From Chinchilla lanigera (lineage: Eukaryota > Chordata > Mammalia > Rodentia > Chinchillidae), in the NCBI RefSeq assembly GCF_000276665.1, contig NW_004955405.1, positions 11,623,048 through 11,687,047 on the forward strand: DNA of 64,000 nt, written 5' to 3'. Of this stretch, positions 1-14,000 are shown in pieces. Each line of letters opens with the position of its first letter. The first letter of the stretch is position 1. Position numbers and translations under genes: made by a program. A model generated the notes under the pieces. It ran no database searches and was not told the origin of the DNA. It saw nothing but the letters and a program-made list of their open reading frames with translations.

Positions 1-120
1 GCTAGGGATTTAGCTCAGCGGCACAGCCCCTGCCTGGCAAGAGTGAAGTTGTGAGTTCGTTTCCCAGTAGCGGAAAAAAAAAATTTAAAAAAAATAAAAA
101 ATAAAAAAATTTAAAAAAAT
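1..120 (+). mobile_element. ID-like tRNA-derived SINE with A-rich tail
   Basis: Starts within the SINE head (GGGATTTAGCTCAGCGGCAC) and continues to a diverged GTGAGTTCG B-box and a long A-rich tail. The first bases are cut by the window edge. Confidence 0.85.
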
Positions 121-1129
121 AAAAAAATACCCCAAATTGCACTCTTTTTCATGATTTAAGAAAAAAAACACTAACACAGCTATAATGTTAGAAATCAAGC
201 TATAAATTTCTACTCTTTTTCTTTAAGTATAAATGAATAAAATTTTGAAACTTGTCTAAAAATTATTCAATTGTTTAAATATCATTAACATTTTTCAACA
301 TTAAGAATTAATTCATGACTCATCGTTTTTTACTATGATGGTTTAAGAAGTTCAAGCATTGCTTAGTCAGTTTCTGAAAGTCCTACTGTCTTTGCATAGA
401 ACATTCCCCTTATATTTGTAAACCTAAAAGGAGACTACCAAGAGAAAGTTTAGAACAAGTGAGGGTAACTAAAATAATTTTGCTCTTCATTACCTAATGA
501 TCTGATGGTGGTTGGCATGCAAAAATTGTATACCCAAAGTAAGATAAAATTATTGTCATCAAACGTATGGTAATGAATTTCAATAAATTCTATCCTCAAC
601 ATATTCATCCTGTCAGCTTTTAGAAATATTCGCAAAAGTTCCAAAATCAGGTAAGCAGCACAGCAATTTCACAAAACATATCACAAGCATATGATAACTT
701 AATATTCATACTTCATAATACCATAACTTGACTATGTGTTTCACTGTCCAGATTAGACAATGACAATTTCGACCAATCAAGCCCATCTTTAATAATAAAG
801 ATATACTTCCAATTAAGGTATTTTTAAAAACAGAAAATTCCAAGAGGAGGTTCATAACTGTTTTTAGCAACGGATAAGCCAGGTATATATTTGAAGGGAA
901 TAACTTTCCTTTGAAGGCCTAGTGTTTTTATTAAAATGTTAAGTCTACTATTTTATGTAAATGTATAACTCAACAAAATAATATGCCTTTATAGTTTTAA
1001 GTAGTATAAGAATTTGTGATTGTATAGGATGCTTATCAATCACATACACAGTACTACAAAAATGTATACAATACCTCTACTGAGGAACATTTAGAAATCT
1101 GAAGTATTTAATCAGATAATGAAGCTCAC
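1..1129 (-). other. ZFC3H1: ZFC3H1 intron 12 (partial)
   Basis: Intron sequence downstream of exon 12 on the minus strand. It holds one ID-like SINE at 1-120; the rest is AT-rich and I recognise neither an exon nor another repeat in it. Confidence 0.8.
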
Positions 1130-1279
1130 CTGTGTTTTTTAAGTCTTGCTTCTGCATCTGTAACTTGCTTGGTAACCATTGCTATCCTGCCAAGCCCGTC
1201 AATTTCCACATCAGAGTTTGCTGGAGATGACGAACTTGTCTTTAGTTGATCTGATTTAATCAAACGCTGTTTCTCACGA
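1130..1279 (-). CDS. ZFC3H1: ZFC3H1 coding exon 12
   Basis: 150 bases, codons about 787-836, between acceptor ...TACTTTAG and donor CACAG/GTGAGC. The peptide begins REKQRLIKSDQLK and ends VTDAEARLKKH, a charged helical segment of ZFC3H1. It is the last exon of the gene inside the window. It starts one base into a codon shared with exon 11. Confidence 0.95.
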
Positions 1280-4200
1280 CTAAAGTAACAGAAAAAAATG
1301 CGTTACATCAAAAAATTAACTGAAACTTTTTCTTTAAAATGATTCTCTCTCATGACATAAAAATATCAACCATATCGACTAATTATAATGATGACACAGG
1401 ACCTAATTTGGCATTTCAATTTGACAGTATAGTTCTCTTCCCTTTAGGTGCTTTTATCTTTTCTTAAGCTAGGTAGATCTCCTTGCTTCTTTGTATTTAA
1501 GTCTACAGATGATCATGTGGCTCCCCCTTCTGTGAGCATTATAAAAACATAAACTCTGCACCTAGGATAAAAATCACCATTCCTCATTTCCCAATGTCGG
1601 TAAACTTTTAGACAAAAGGAAGTTTGGTAAACAGCACCTACTTTTAAAACAAATGATATAAAATGCCACTCACTTAGCAATCTCTTCCTTTAGCAATCTA
1701 TATTCAATCTTCTTTTCTTCAGGCAAAGCTTCAGGTGTTCGCAAAGGATCATTTTCTTTTTCAGATTTTGGAGGTACTTTTGGTTTTGAAGCTTGCTAAA
1801 GAGAATTCAGAAATTAACCCGATCAACAGCTTTCAGAAGTCCACACTAAACTTTACATTTTGTGTTGCAACCCAGCATATACTAATATATTAGAAATAAC
1901 AATATTGCCACATTCTTTAAAACATGCTGGTAACTAATTACTCGACTAATTGTGTAACTCATCAAGCAATCAAGGCCAACAGTCTGAAAATCAATGAACT
2001 AAATCATTATCTACACAATTGTTAAAATAGAAAAAAATGTTTAAAAAGAAGTGCTCTATTAACATAATGCATTTCCAAAACACGTTTCCCTAGTATATGA
2101 GACAACTATTCACCCAATCTTATTATTTTGAACTAGAACTAGTTAATTAGAAACATAAAAAAATTTTTAATCACTAAAAAAAGGTTTATTTGCAGTTTTG
2201 AGGCTAAAAGTCCAAACAGTAGAGCACAAGCTCTAACAAGTGACCCTACCAGCTGTGTTACTTTGGAGCAGATTGCCTCACTGCTAGCAGAATCCCAAGG
2301 CAGCACATGGTATCACATAGCAAAAGAGCGGGGTGGATGCGTGCGTGCGTGCGTGCGTGCGTGCGTGTGCGTGCGTGTGTGTGTGTCTCTCTCTCTCTCT
2401 CTCTCTCTCAAGGGGGTTCGTAATTTTAAAAAAAATCTAAATTTACACATGGCTCATTATATGAAGTGCTAAGAGCACAAACTTTTTTGTAATACAAATT
2501 GTTATATTTAATCTTTAAGGTCTAACACTCAGGAAAAAATTAATGATTTTCGATGGATGACCTTTTTGTTCACCTTTCATTATGGCACTTACCTCAGCAG
2601 TTCGTCTTGCTTCTTTAATCATGGACTCTAATCCACCAAAAACACTGTTTGTTGACTTGGAAGCCTCTCCATCAGATTCACTATCATCTGAATCATTTAG
2701 TGTTACAACCACTGACTTATGTTTAGGAAGCTACAACAAATAATGTATTTGTTACTCTTGACAACATAAATATGCCAACTCATTTCCTTGCTCTACAACA
2801 AATGGGTGTGGGACCTTGGACACACCATTTAACTTCTTTGAATTTCAATATATAAAAATAATGAGGTTCAACAAGATACCCTAAAGCTCATTCTGATTAT
2901 ACTATATAATTGATTGTATCCTAGTCTACCAGTACTGGTTATATCTCTACAATATAAAATATTCTATATTCTTGAAGTCTAGATATTACTATGATCATCT
3001 TCCTCATTAAATTATTTATCTTTCTATAAAGAATCATAAAGCCATTTATGTAACTTTTAAAATCAATAAAAATTATATTAATAATTCTACATAACATTAA
3101 TCCAGCTGTAGTGTTTGTGGTTACATAGAGGGTAAACAGCTACAGCAAGACTTCAATTTGACTTTGCTACATTTACTTTGTTTTAAAGCCATTAGGAAAC
3201 AAGGTGAAAGAAACTGCCATTTCAGTCTCTTAATAAACATCATAAATTCTTCCATTATTGTACAATCATTAGTATTTTAAAAATGAGAGAAATAAAAATA
3301 TATAACTTGTTAAAACTGATACTAGGAAAGATACAAACTTTGAACAGACCAATTCTGTAGGAAAAAGTTGAGGAAATGGCCAAGGAAAGATCACCACTCT
3401 GATCAGAAAACTTTCCCAAACATTATCACCAACTTCTACCAATTTTTATTTGGTAAAAATGCTGCTCTCATTTCACTGATAAATTTGTTGTAAGATCTGT
3501 ATTTATATATAAATATATGTGTATATAAATAAAGTAGAAGGTGCAGAACAGGGCAGCAAAATTGCATACAAATTTCTCACAATAAAAATATTAAATTTTG
3601 TCCTTTTTTTACCGAGATCACAGTTCGTGGAAGACGAGGTCCTCTATGAAACTTTGGATTTTGTATCCTGGGCTGAGATACTGTATTAATACTGACTATT
3701 GATAGATTGCTTCTTGGCACAGGTTGTGAATTGTTCAAAACTGGAGGTGAGGGTGGGTCACTGTTACTGGATGTTTCCTGAATAAGACAGAATTGAAACA
3801 CTCCAAATGAAAACAAATTTCTTTTACCTTTAAAAACCTTAAATTACTATTACACTCATCCATACTTTGGTCAAAAGCCCAGTAAGCCCCTAATAACCAG
3901 GGGGGGTGCGGGGGGAAGATTATCCTAAAATTAAGCTTAAGGGCACCACCTGCAGGTTCAGGTACCTAACTTACCTCTGGCTTAAAAGCTCTTTTATTTG
4001 CTAGAGATTTAAGTAGCTCTTCTCGAAGCAGCATTTCTTCCTCCTCTTCCTCATCTGCAAAAGGCGGTTTTGGAGGCTGTTCCGGATCCTCAGGTGGGAG
4101 AGGTGGCAAAGGCGGTAGAGGAGGTAGAGGTTCAAGAGAAACACACAAGCCCTCGACATAAGGCTGGCTCAAAGGTGGCAAAGACTATTTTTTAAAAAGA

Positions 4201-4965
4201 CATAACAATTAAAATGCAAATGTTAACTCCAAATACTAATCTCTGAAGCAACATTAAATTAGGAAAAAAGTAAACTTTAGGTTATCATTTTAACTGAAAA
4301 TACAGTGAATTCAGTATAATGTGTATCTCAAAATAAGCCCAGAATTCTACAATCATAAAAATTTACTACTTTTGCAATTAAAAAAATTTTTTGAAACATT
4401 TATAAACTTTAAGGTAATTATACAAACTAGTCTGCTAACATTCTAATCTTCATTTAACATTTTAAGAATTACAGGAATCAAATTCCTATATGAAATGTCA
4501 TACAGGAATGGGATGCTATTCCAATATGAAAATAGCAGAAATACTAACACAAAAATCATATATTTAAATAAAAAATGTAAACTAAAAAATTTAAAACTCA
4601 AAAATTAAAACTAGGCGCCAAAGTGATTCTGGGACCCAAATACCTTAATGTCAAGAAGAATCACCATTAGTAACTCTAAATACCTATAGAATAGCACTTT
4701 GGAGATTATCTATGGAGGAAACTAATTTTACACAAATGTTTTTGCGTCAAAGATCTTCCAGTATCTTTCCAGGCATTTAGCTCATTTATTTCCCAATTTG
4801 CTCCCCCTAAAAAAATTTCAAGGAAAGAAAAAACATTTTCATTCTCCTACCTAGCAAATGTGAAATGTAAAGAATCTCTCTTACCTATTAGAAGATATTT
4901 TTAATTTAGAAGTAACTTTAGAACTTTTACACTTTCTGATTACTCATTTCCTATTTTTTTTTTCT

Positions 4966-5008
<43 letters not shown>

Positions 5009-8000
5009 TGTTTAAATGGAACTGACAGTTCTTTTAAGAGAGTGATAGGGAAAAATAAATTAACTTCCATAGGTAATGGCATTTTTTTGCTAGGTTTTCA
5101 AGTTTAAAATAACTGCATTTATCAACACAAGAGAATGGAGAGGCTTTTTGGAAGAATCCTGTTGCCTTAAATTCCAATTTTCCCAAAAAGATAGGCCAAA
5201 ACAGTCGATAATTTTTATTTTGCCTTGCACCAAATTTTCTGAGTAGCTACCAATTGAAAAGGAAAGAAAAAAAGAAACATACTAGATACTCAGAGAAAGT
5301 GAACATAAAATTAAAAATTAGCTATGAAAAAAAATTCTAATGAACAGCTGGACGGTAAACAATCAACTTAATTTTATATAGTTCTACCTATTAATACTAG
5401 CAAGCAATCTTTTTTTTTCTTTTTGAAAGTCTCCCTATGTAGTTCAGATTGGCCTTGAAATCACTATATAGTCCAGCCTGGCCTCAAACTCATGGGGATT
5501 CTTCTGCCTCAGCTTCCCAAGTGCTATAATTGCAGGCATGTGCCACCATGCTCAGCTAGCAATTTTGATTTTTAAGGCACTCTTCAAACCTAACTATACA
5601 TTAATTATATGCCAGTTTTTCAAAACAAATTTAAAAAGACATAATATAACAAAATTTCTCAGACATCAATACCGACTTACAGAAACCTGACTTACAGAAA
5701 CCTGAGGAGGTGGAGGCAAAGAAATAGATGGTGCTGGAGAAAAATACCCCAATGAACATTCAGAAAAGAACGGTGGTTGCACTGGCGAAGGTGCTGTAAA
5801 AACAAAACAAAACAAAAAAAAGCAAACAAAAAAACTGGAGGTAAGATTTTAGTAATAGAAACTTTCAATTGGAACATAATAAATGTATGATTTGTTTGAA
5901 GAAATGCAAATACACTTTCATAGAGGCAATTAGAATTTTATCAATCTCTGATCAAATTTGAAATTTCGATGAGTCCCATTTCAAACAGTGACACTGTGAC
6001 TTCATTTTTTCCTTCATAGGTAACAAAAGAAAACTGAAGACATGGACTATATAACCTATCCAGAAAGCAAAAGGAACTAGATATTTCACCAATAAAACAC
6101 TCATTTTTCTCATGTTTTAAACTAATTTAACATTTCTTCTTTATCCCAGTTGTCTTATAACTTCAGACAGACATGTCTACATGCCTTAGAATGGGTTGAC
6201 GTGACCATTTTACGTCTTAAAAATGTAAGTATCTGTGCTTAATATGGCAAAAAATTAAATCTGAGAAAGATGAGAACGCATTTTCTTTATAAATTTTTAC
6301 AAATTTTTATTGTAAAAGCACAGATCATAAAGCTTTTATAAGAAATACAGTGTATTAACAATATTGTCAATACTTGGGAATTGCAATAAGTAATCTCTAA
6401 GAACCTGAAAATAAGAAAATAATACACCAGTCATGTAATGCCAACTGCATTCTGTTATATGCCTCAAACCTATGTTTTAAATTACTGAGAGAACAGGTCT
6501 CCCATAGCCAATCACCTGTGAACATCATCAAAAGCCAAGTCTCTGGCCCTCAAAGATAGAACAAATTCTAGATCACTCAGCCTAACTAAAGTACAGCCCT
6601 ACCCATTCTAACCAGCCTTTCTAATCTAACCTGAGATGTCCCTAGAATCACTCTCCATTTCCAAATTTCTACAAAACATTACCACTGGAAAGAAGAGCAA
6701 AGCTTAAAAGCAAAACAGATTTTTATTTATTCTTTTTTTTTTTTGAAAGTAGAAAGAAACCTGACTATAAAGATCACAAAGTTGTTTCAAAAAGTAACGT
6801 TCTCATCATTCCTACAATCTTCACTTTTTAGAGCAGTTAACGAAGTTTAAACAATGCTTTTTATTTAAAGGCTCTCTAGGAAAACATACTGGAAATAAAG
6901 GTTAATACCATACATTTCAGGCTTGCTCTCTATGCATTTATATATAACACCAAACATTTATGTCTACAAAATTCATCAGCAAATCCACTTCACTACAAAT
7001 TTCTTTCACAGTTTTAATGACCATTTTCTAATAATTGTAAATATATAAATGTTTCAAGTTTTGGCTCATACCTGGAGAATTAGTTTCACTATCTGTATCC
7101 ATAGCAACTTCTTCATAGTTATCATATTGATAAATTCCTCCGCCACTATCAGTAGGTTGCTTATCTAAGGATCTCCTCAGGTCAGGATCTGAAGACTAAG
7201 TATACAACACGTTTTTTTCTTAGTGTTGAACCTTAGGCTACAAATTATAAAAGAACTGATAATTATTTTCTAGGGAACAATATCAAAAATCATGATGACT
7301 CAAACATACTAGATTTTGGAAATTTCAATTTACATCACAAGTACACTGCCATGGACATTTTATAAATGAAGTATCAGACAACGAATCTAGCAAGTACTAT
7401 TTATATACATGAAATCCTTCATTATTAACTGAGCCATTAAATAATTATTTCTCTATAAACTATGATTACACCAAGCTCCTCAATACTTAGGGCTTCTGTA
7501 ACAAACACTAATGTTGTCACCAATATTATATGAGAATGTTTCCCAAAAGACAATCACTATTTTTTTGTCTTTTTTTTTTGAGACAGGATCTCACTGTGCA
7601 GTTCAGCCTAGCCTTGAGCTCACTTTGTAGCCCAGGCTAGTCTCAAACTTGCAATGATCCTCCTGCTTCAGCCTCCTGAGTGTTGGGATTACAGGCATGC
7701 ACCACCACGCCTGGCAAAACATTTTAATTATGAGTAAATAATATCTGAAAATTTTAAACTCTGGGTCCATAAGTTTGTGTAACTGTGTGTTCTTTTATTA
7801 TTTATAATGTTTCAATTACAGAAACAGTTTACGTATAACAAAAAACTAGTAAAACCTATCCAGATGGAGATAAAAGAGTAATGTACAAATAATGCAATAC
7901 TGAGATAAAAAATTTATCTAAGTGCTTTTTTTGTTTTGTTTTGTTTTTTTGAGATAGGGTTTCACTATGTAGTTCAGGCTGGCCTTGAACTCACAATGAT

Positions 8001-11000
8001 TCCCCTACTTCAGGTGAGTGTTGGGATTATAGGCATGCACAACCCTACCCAGCTTCAAAGTGTTTTTTGATAGTTCCAAGTTGAATATTTGTAATATTCC
8101 CTGCTTAAACAAACCTAACTCTTGACTCCTTCCAAATAAAGAACTGTTACTCTTTACTAGCCCTCTAATTTTCATTAGCACCTTCACTTAGTATTCTTAT
8201 AGCTCAAAACTCCTGAAACACTGTCACTAATAGCACTAGATCAATATTGTGTCAGTTTACTTCCTGACACAACCCAAAAAAGACAATGACACTCTCAGTC
8301 ATTATCAATGACCTATATTGTAATGTCCAACAAATGCTTGATGACTAAATACTAAATTACCACAGGATGATTTAATATTATTTAAAATACTCCCTAAAAA
8401 TCATGGCACATTCCTCATTCTTCATTACTAAATAATGAAAAACTAATAAAATTCTGTCCATGTACTTAAGAAACATTTACTTTTAGAATAAGTCTTTATT
8501 TTTTTCTAAATGGAAAATGGCCAAAATGCTAAAAGCAGTCTTTGCTAACCAAAATTTTAACTTCTTTAATTTCTTGTAGTATCTGTATATATAAAAGATT
8601 CATTCTCAATTATACCTTATTTGCCCCCCAAGAGTTACTTACATAAGAAACTCTACCAAACACAAAATACTTGTAGATTTTTCCTAGCTAAATCAATCTA
8701 CAAAATAAGACTACGAAGACACAATTTTGAGTAATGTTTTGATTTTACATTTCTGTATTCTTACTTTACTTCTTGACCTCCTCTTTCCACCAACCAATTT
8801 CATGAATCTATTGTATTGCTCTTCTTGATTTGAGAGATCTCGAATTTTCCTAATTTCTTCTTCCCTTTTCCTTCTCTCTTCTTCTTCAGCTTGCTTCCGC
8901 TGGTCCTCTTCTTTCTGTCTTTCTTGTTCTTTTTGTTGCTGTAATTTCTTCCATGCCTTTGTTTGCTGTTTCCTCAATGCTTGTTTAGCTTTAAATGAAA
9001 AACAAATACTGATAGCTGTTACACACTTAAAATTTTACAAGACTGAAAGGTAAGAGCTTCAAAAATTATTTTTGTTATTACTAACTCATGTACACAGATC
9101 CACCTCTCAAATTCTGTTTATATAGGACTCTTCCCCATTTCAGGACACTAATTCCTCAAACTCAAAGCATCCTGAATTAAAATCTTTAAACTATAATGAC
9201 ACATGAATTGGATTAAGGTAATTTATAGAAATAGTCACCTGTCGCGCTAATTTTTTTGGCTGAATGTGTTTTTGTACTGGTTTTAACTTTTTGCTGTACA
9301 GTTTTTGTCTTAGTCAACTTTTCTTTGCTTTCTTTCATCACCTGCTGTTCCTTTTGTTGCCATTTTTTACTGGCTGACTGAAGAGCCAGAAGTCGAAGCT
9401 GTAATTCAGAGAGTTCCTCTTCATCTTCTCCAAGTTTCTTTAATTAAAAAAAAGTAAAAATTTTAAATTGTACTATTCAACCTTAAACATTTTACTAAAT
9501 CACATCCTTTATTAGAATTTAAAGTTAATTTTGAAGCAAATATTTAAAAGGCAAATATGCATGAAATAAAGTAACTAGTTTACTTCCTATAATCCAAGAC
9601 TGTAATTTAAACCAGGGTGGTGGCACATGCCTGTAATCTCAGCACTCGAGAGGCTGAGCCAGGAGGATCGTTGCAAGTTCAAGACCAGCCTGGGCTTCCA
9701 AGTGAGCTCAAGGCCACCCTGAACTGCAGAGTGAGATCCTGGTGCAAAAAGACAAAAAAAACTACAATCCCTATAATATAAACAATGAGTGAATGATATG
9801 TGTATAGATATAAATGTGCAGGATTAGAAGAGAACAGCACAACTGATAGGACAGGATGCAAAAAAAGGAAACTCAAACAAGATTAATTACGGCTACCCAA
9901 CTTTGAAAGAGTAAAACGATGGCAACAAATGCAAGAAGAAATCAAGGACCCATACGAGGTAAGAAGTGAAGAATGAAGTCATCCTATAACAATGCAACTT
10001 ATTACTCACAAGTAACAGCAGAGATATAATGAATGTCAAGATTCCAATTTGTGAACTTTTTAAAATACATTTTTAATTCTTTAAAGTAGTGTTATATTAT
10101 TGAGTGAAATAAACCAGTCACACAAGTTTAAACACCATATGGTACTTCTCATTTGAGGCAAAGTACAAACAAAGAAAATAATGAAGGATAGCTAGGAGAC
10201 TAGAAGACAGATCTCTTGCAATGGGGAAATGGTCCAAGGGAAAAAAGAAAGAAGGGTGAAGAAGAGGGGAAGGGGAATTAAGTAGAATAAAGATATGCCA
10301 TGTACAAAAACCTAATAACCTCAATTAATGTAAACATTATATGTCATAACATGAGCTAAGATCAATAATATCAACAAGAATGAAAAATGCGGGGGCTGGG
10401 GATTTAGCTCAGTGGCACAGCGCCTGCCTGGCAAGCACAAGGACAGGAGTTCAATTCCCGGTACCAGAAAAAAACAAAAACAAACAAAACAAAACAAAAC
10501 AAAATGGGATAGGGGATTGGAGGAAGAAGAAGAAGATTAAACAACAACAAAAGGAAACAAGCTGTGGTCTGTATTGTGGTATGTACATGTAACCACTCCC
10601 CAAGATGACTGTAAACTGCATAAAATTGCAAACATGTACTAATACAATAAAAACAATTTTTTTAAAGTGTTAAAGGAATAAATCTGTAGAGACTGCTTAC
10701 ATTTGAGTATTTTATATTGTAAAACGACATTTATCTGAATATTTAAAGTATTTTGAATACTTTAGGCTTCTTCAGGGAAACTAAAAAAGGAAGACATATT
10801 AAATGCACATGTTTGGGAACTTTTTTCCAACTGAAATAATTCCCTAATTTTTTCACTCCAACTTTTAAGAATTAAATTTATTTTTTAAACTAATACATAA
10901 AAAAAAAAATGGGTTACCATGCCATGCTTTGACACATGTATACATTGTATAACGTTTAAACCAATGTTAAACAAAAGCATTCAAAATTCTTTAAGCTTTT

Positions 11001-14000
11001 TGAAACATACAATATGTAACTGTTACCTAATGTTGCTCTACTATGCAACAGCACACTAGAACTCTCCTCCTAACTGCAGCTTGTTGTTCGGTGATCAACC
11101 TTTCCCATTCCACTCTCTTGAATTTGGAAATTGTACCTAAGCTATATCAATCACAGTTTTGCTTTGTTTTTTTTTTGGTTTTTCTCTGGTACCGGGAACC
11201 GAACTCAGGACCTTGCGCTTGCCAGGCAGGCGCTTTTGCCACTGAGCTAAATCCCCAGCCCCTCAATCACAGTTTTAAGTTTTTAATAGTTGCAGGTGGC
11301 TCATAACTACCATACTTGAGAATACAACTACAGAATATTTCCATTATTGTAGAAAATTCTACCAGAAGGCACTCTAGATCTAGAGTATAACTTTAAAAAA
11401 ATTACCAACACTGTTCCACTGAGATTTTGCAACTATAGTACTTTGTTGAAATGATAGAAAGAAATCACTGGCTGTCATACAACTAACTATACGCTATCTG
11501 AAGCAGCTACTTGCACAAGATTACTGAACCAGGAATCAACCTCATTCAATCATTACTTGACAAGTAATTCCTATGAAACTTTAAGCAAGTCATTTAATTT
11601 ACCCAAATGAATCTTACTTCATCCATAGGTCACATATAAAGTCAACTTCATAGGGTTATTATAAGGACCTTATTAAACACCTGTTTACAAATGGATGTAT
11701 GTTTATTATTACATGTTTCCTACAACAACCATTGAGAACAGTTAATGATTATTCAATAGGTCACTCATGTATAGCTCTATTTATTTTCTTTAGAAGCCAA
11801 TTTGAAGGGGGCTGGGGATTTAGCTCAGCAGCACAGCGCCTGCCTGGCAAGCGCAAGGTTGTGAGTTCGATTCCCGGTACCGGAAAAAAAAAAAAAAAAA
11901 AGAAGCCAATTTGAAGATACTAAAGTATAGTGCAACAACTATTGATAATCTCCTACCTCTTCTGTCTGTAACTATTATTTGTCTACTTGTTTTCCTGAGA
12001 AACTATCTTGAAGATAACAATATGTAAAACAATAACCACTGATAATTTCCTACCACTTTGTCTGTAAGTTGGTAAGCCCCCCCTATTATTATGTTATCCT
12101 TCTTTTACTCTTTAAAATAAAAAAAAAATTAACAAAAAAGACCTGTTTACAAGTATGTATCTGTATGTGTATCTATCCAAACATCTGTATACCTGTCCTA
12201 TCACTTACGAAATCCAGGACGATCATTCCTAAAGCTCCTAGGCTCTTTAAATCATTTTCATTTACTCATAAGATCAAACTAAAATCTCTTAATTTAACAA
12301 GGAAAAGGCTTGAGTGATTGAGTGGTGTCTTGCAAGTTAAACAGTTTTTGATGCTTCTGTACTTTAGTAAATTGAAGCTTTACAATAACCCAGGGAAGTC
12401 ATGACATTAAACTCATTTTGGAGAAAACAAAATAAAGACAAACAATGGCTAAATAGCTCCCTTAGTTACTAATAAGAGGAGTTACAATTTGGTATCTGGT
12501 CAAGGTTTCACAAAGAATAATCCACAAAAAAAATCAGAAAAGAAAATCTCTGAATTAATTTTAAGTTTAAAAAACCAAACAAAAGACTATCTATAGATAT
12601 GTATCACACTTCAATGTAATATAATTTGCAGAATGCAGTGGAGAAAGACTTCAAGACAGCTCTCCAGAATTTATCTGAAGCTTTATAACCAATATAAAGT
12701 CAATGCAATAACAGAAGAACAGGCTACAGCAGTGCAAAAATCAGTCTTACCGAGATTGCCAGTCTCAAAAAGCAGTGCCTTACCTTTTCAGACAGAATAT
12801 CTGAGGTACTAATTCTTCTTGTTAAATTTTGTTCATCTTCTAATCCTTTAAAATAAAACAGCATCTTTTGAAATACTCTGAAAGATACCCACAATCAATC
12901 TAAAATAAAATAATGCTATATAGTATTTAGTGTTGATTATTTTAAAGGGTTATCACTAGAGGATCTAATTTTCTCAATATTTTATCCAAAACAAAAGAAT
13001 GCCATTAAAGAAAATGAAAATCTAATCAAACTTCTCTTAACAGCCTCATTCTGAAACTTACAACGTAGTTATTCAAGTATTAAAAAAAATTAAAACTATA
13101 CTTTAATAACATGACTTGTGAACTAAAAATAATCATTTCAAATAAAAACAAAATTTATGGAGAAGATAAAAAGGAAAACTTCATTACCAAACAGACAACC
13201 TATTTGACAGAATATTATGATTAAATTAGCCTTCTAAAGCTGAAAGGAATTCAACATTTAAAGACTATATTGGATTTATGCATTATAGAATCAATTTTCT
13301 ATTTACTTAGGAAAATATCAGGAGAGGTAGTATAAGTTAACAAAATTAAATCCACCCACATTTTCCCCAAATTTTAGGTTTGGGCTCAGAATTCTGAAGT
13401 AGTCTATTAAACTTTATATATTATCTAATGTACAACAGCTTTCAAACTCAGAATATAGTATATTTACAGTAGTACTTGGCAACTATTTTTGTTAAAATAG
13501 GTGAATTTAAAAACTAAGAAATCTTTCAAGATGGATCACCATTAGTTGGAGGCCAGACTGGGCTACTTAGTGAGTTCAGGGCCATCCTGAATTTCACAGG
13601 AAAATCTTGTTTTAAAAAAAAACCCACAAGACAATGAGAATACTCCATGACATGAAAAATTAATGAGTTACACAGAAAAATTCATTAAAAGACAGAAAAA
13701 GAAAATGAGCTTATTAAAAAAAAAATCAAATATAGTAAAGATGTTTATATCTTATACAATTGTCTCAAAATTGCAACCAAAGTGATCTTTTGAAAGTATG
13801 AAAACAAATTATGCTCATCCTTTGTTCAAGCTCCTATAAAAGCACTCATAAAAAGCCAAAGTTGTTACAAGGCTCTGTATCAGGAGTGGTGAACTTACGG
13901 CACGCATGCCCCAGGGGACTGTTTGTAATCAGTGAAAGCTCTAAAAGATTCACCATCACTGCTCTATATTATGGAACTCAATATGCCATTTCCAATCTCT

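Larger units (their letters stand above)
4185..5680 (-). other. ZFC3H1: ZFC3H1 intron 7
   Basis: AT-rich with a (GT)n tract at 4970-5008 and a B1-like SINE at 5410-5556. The left end of the intron is the acceptor of exon 8; the right end begins at one of two tandem donors of exon 7. Confidence 0.75.
7196..8764 (-). other. ZFC3H1: ZFC3H1 intron 5
   Basis: Holds two antisense B1-like SINEs (7560-7715 and 7926-8053). The rest is AT-rich without a recognised feature. Confidence 0.75.
9438..12783 (-). other. ZFC3H1: ZFC3H1 intron 3
   Basis: Repeat-rich: a B1-like SINE (9610-9760), an L1 3' end (about 10060-10660) split by an ID-like SINE (10391-10504), another L1-derived piece (about 10905-11135), ID-like SINEs at 11168-11261 and 11808-11900, and an old MIR (about 11500-11690). 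The segment 11910-12780 shows nothing recognisable. Confidence 0.7.

Noticed and set aside
2337..2410. Direct repeats that might suggest a CRISPR-like array
   Set aside because: It is a simple microsatellite without spacers, in a mammalian intron.
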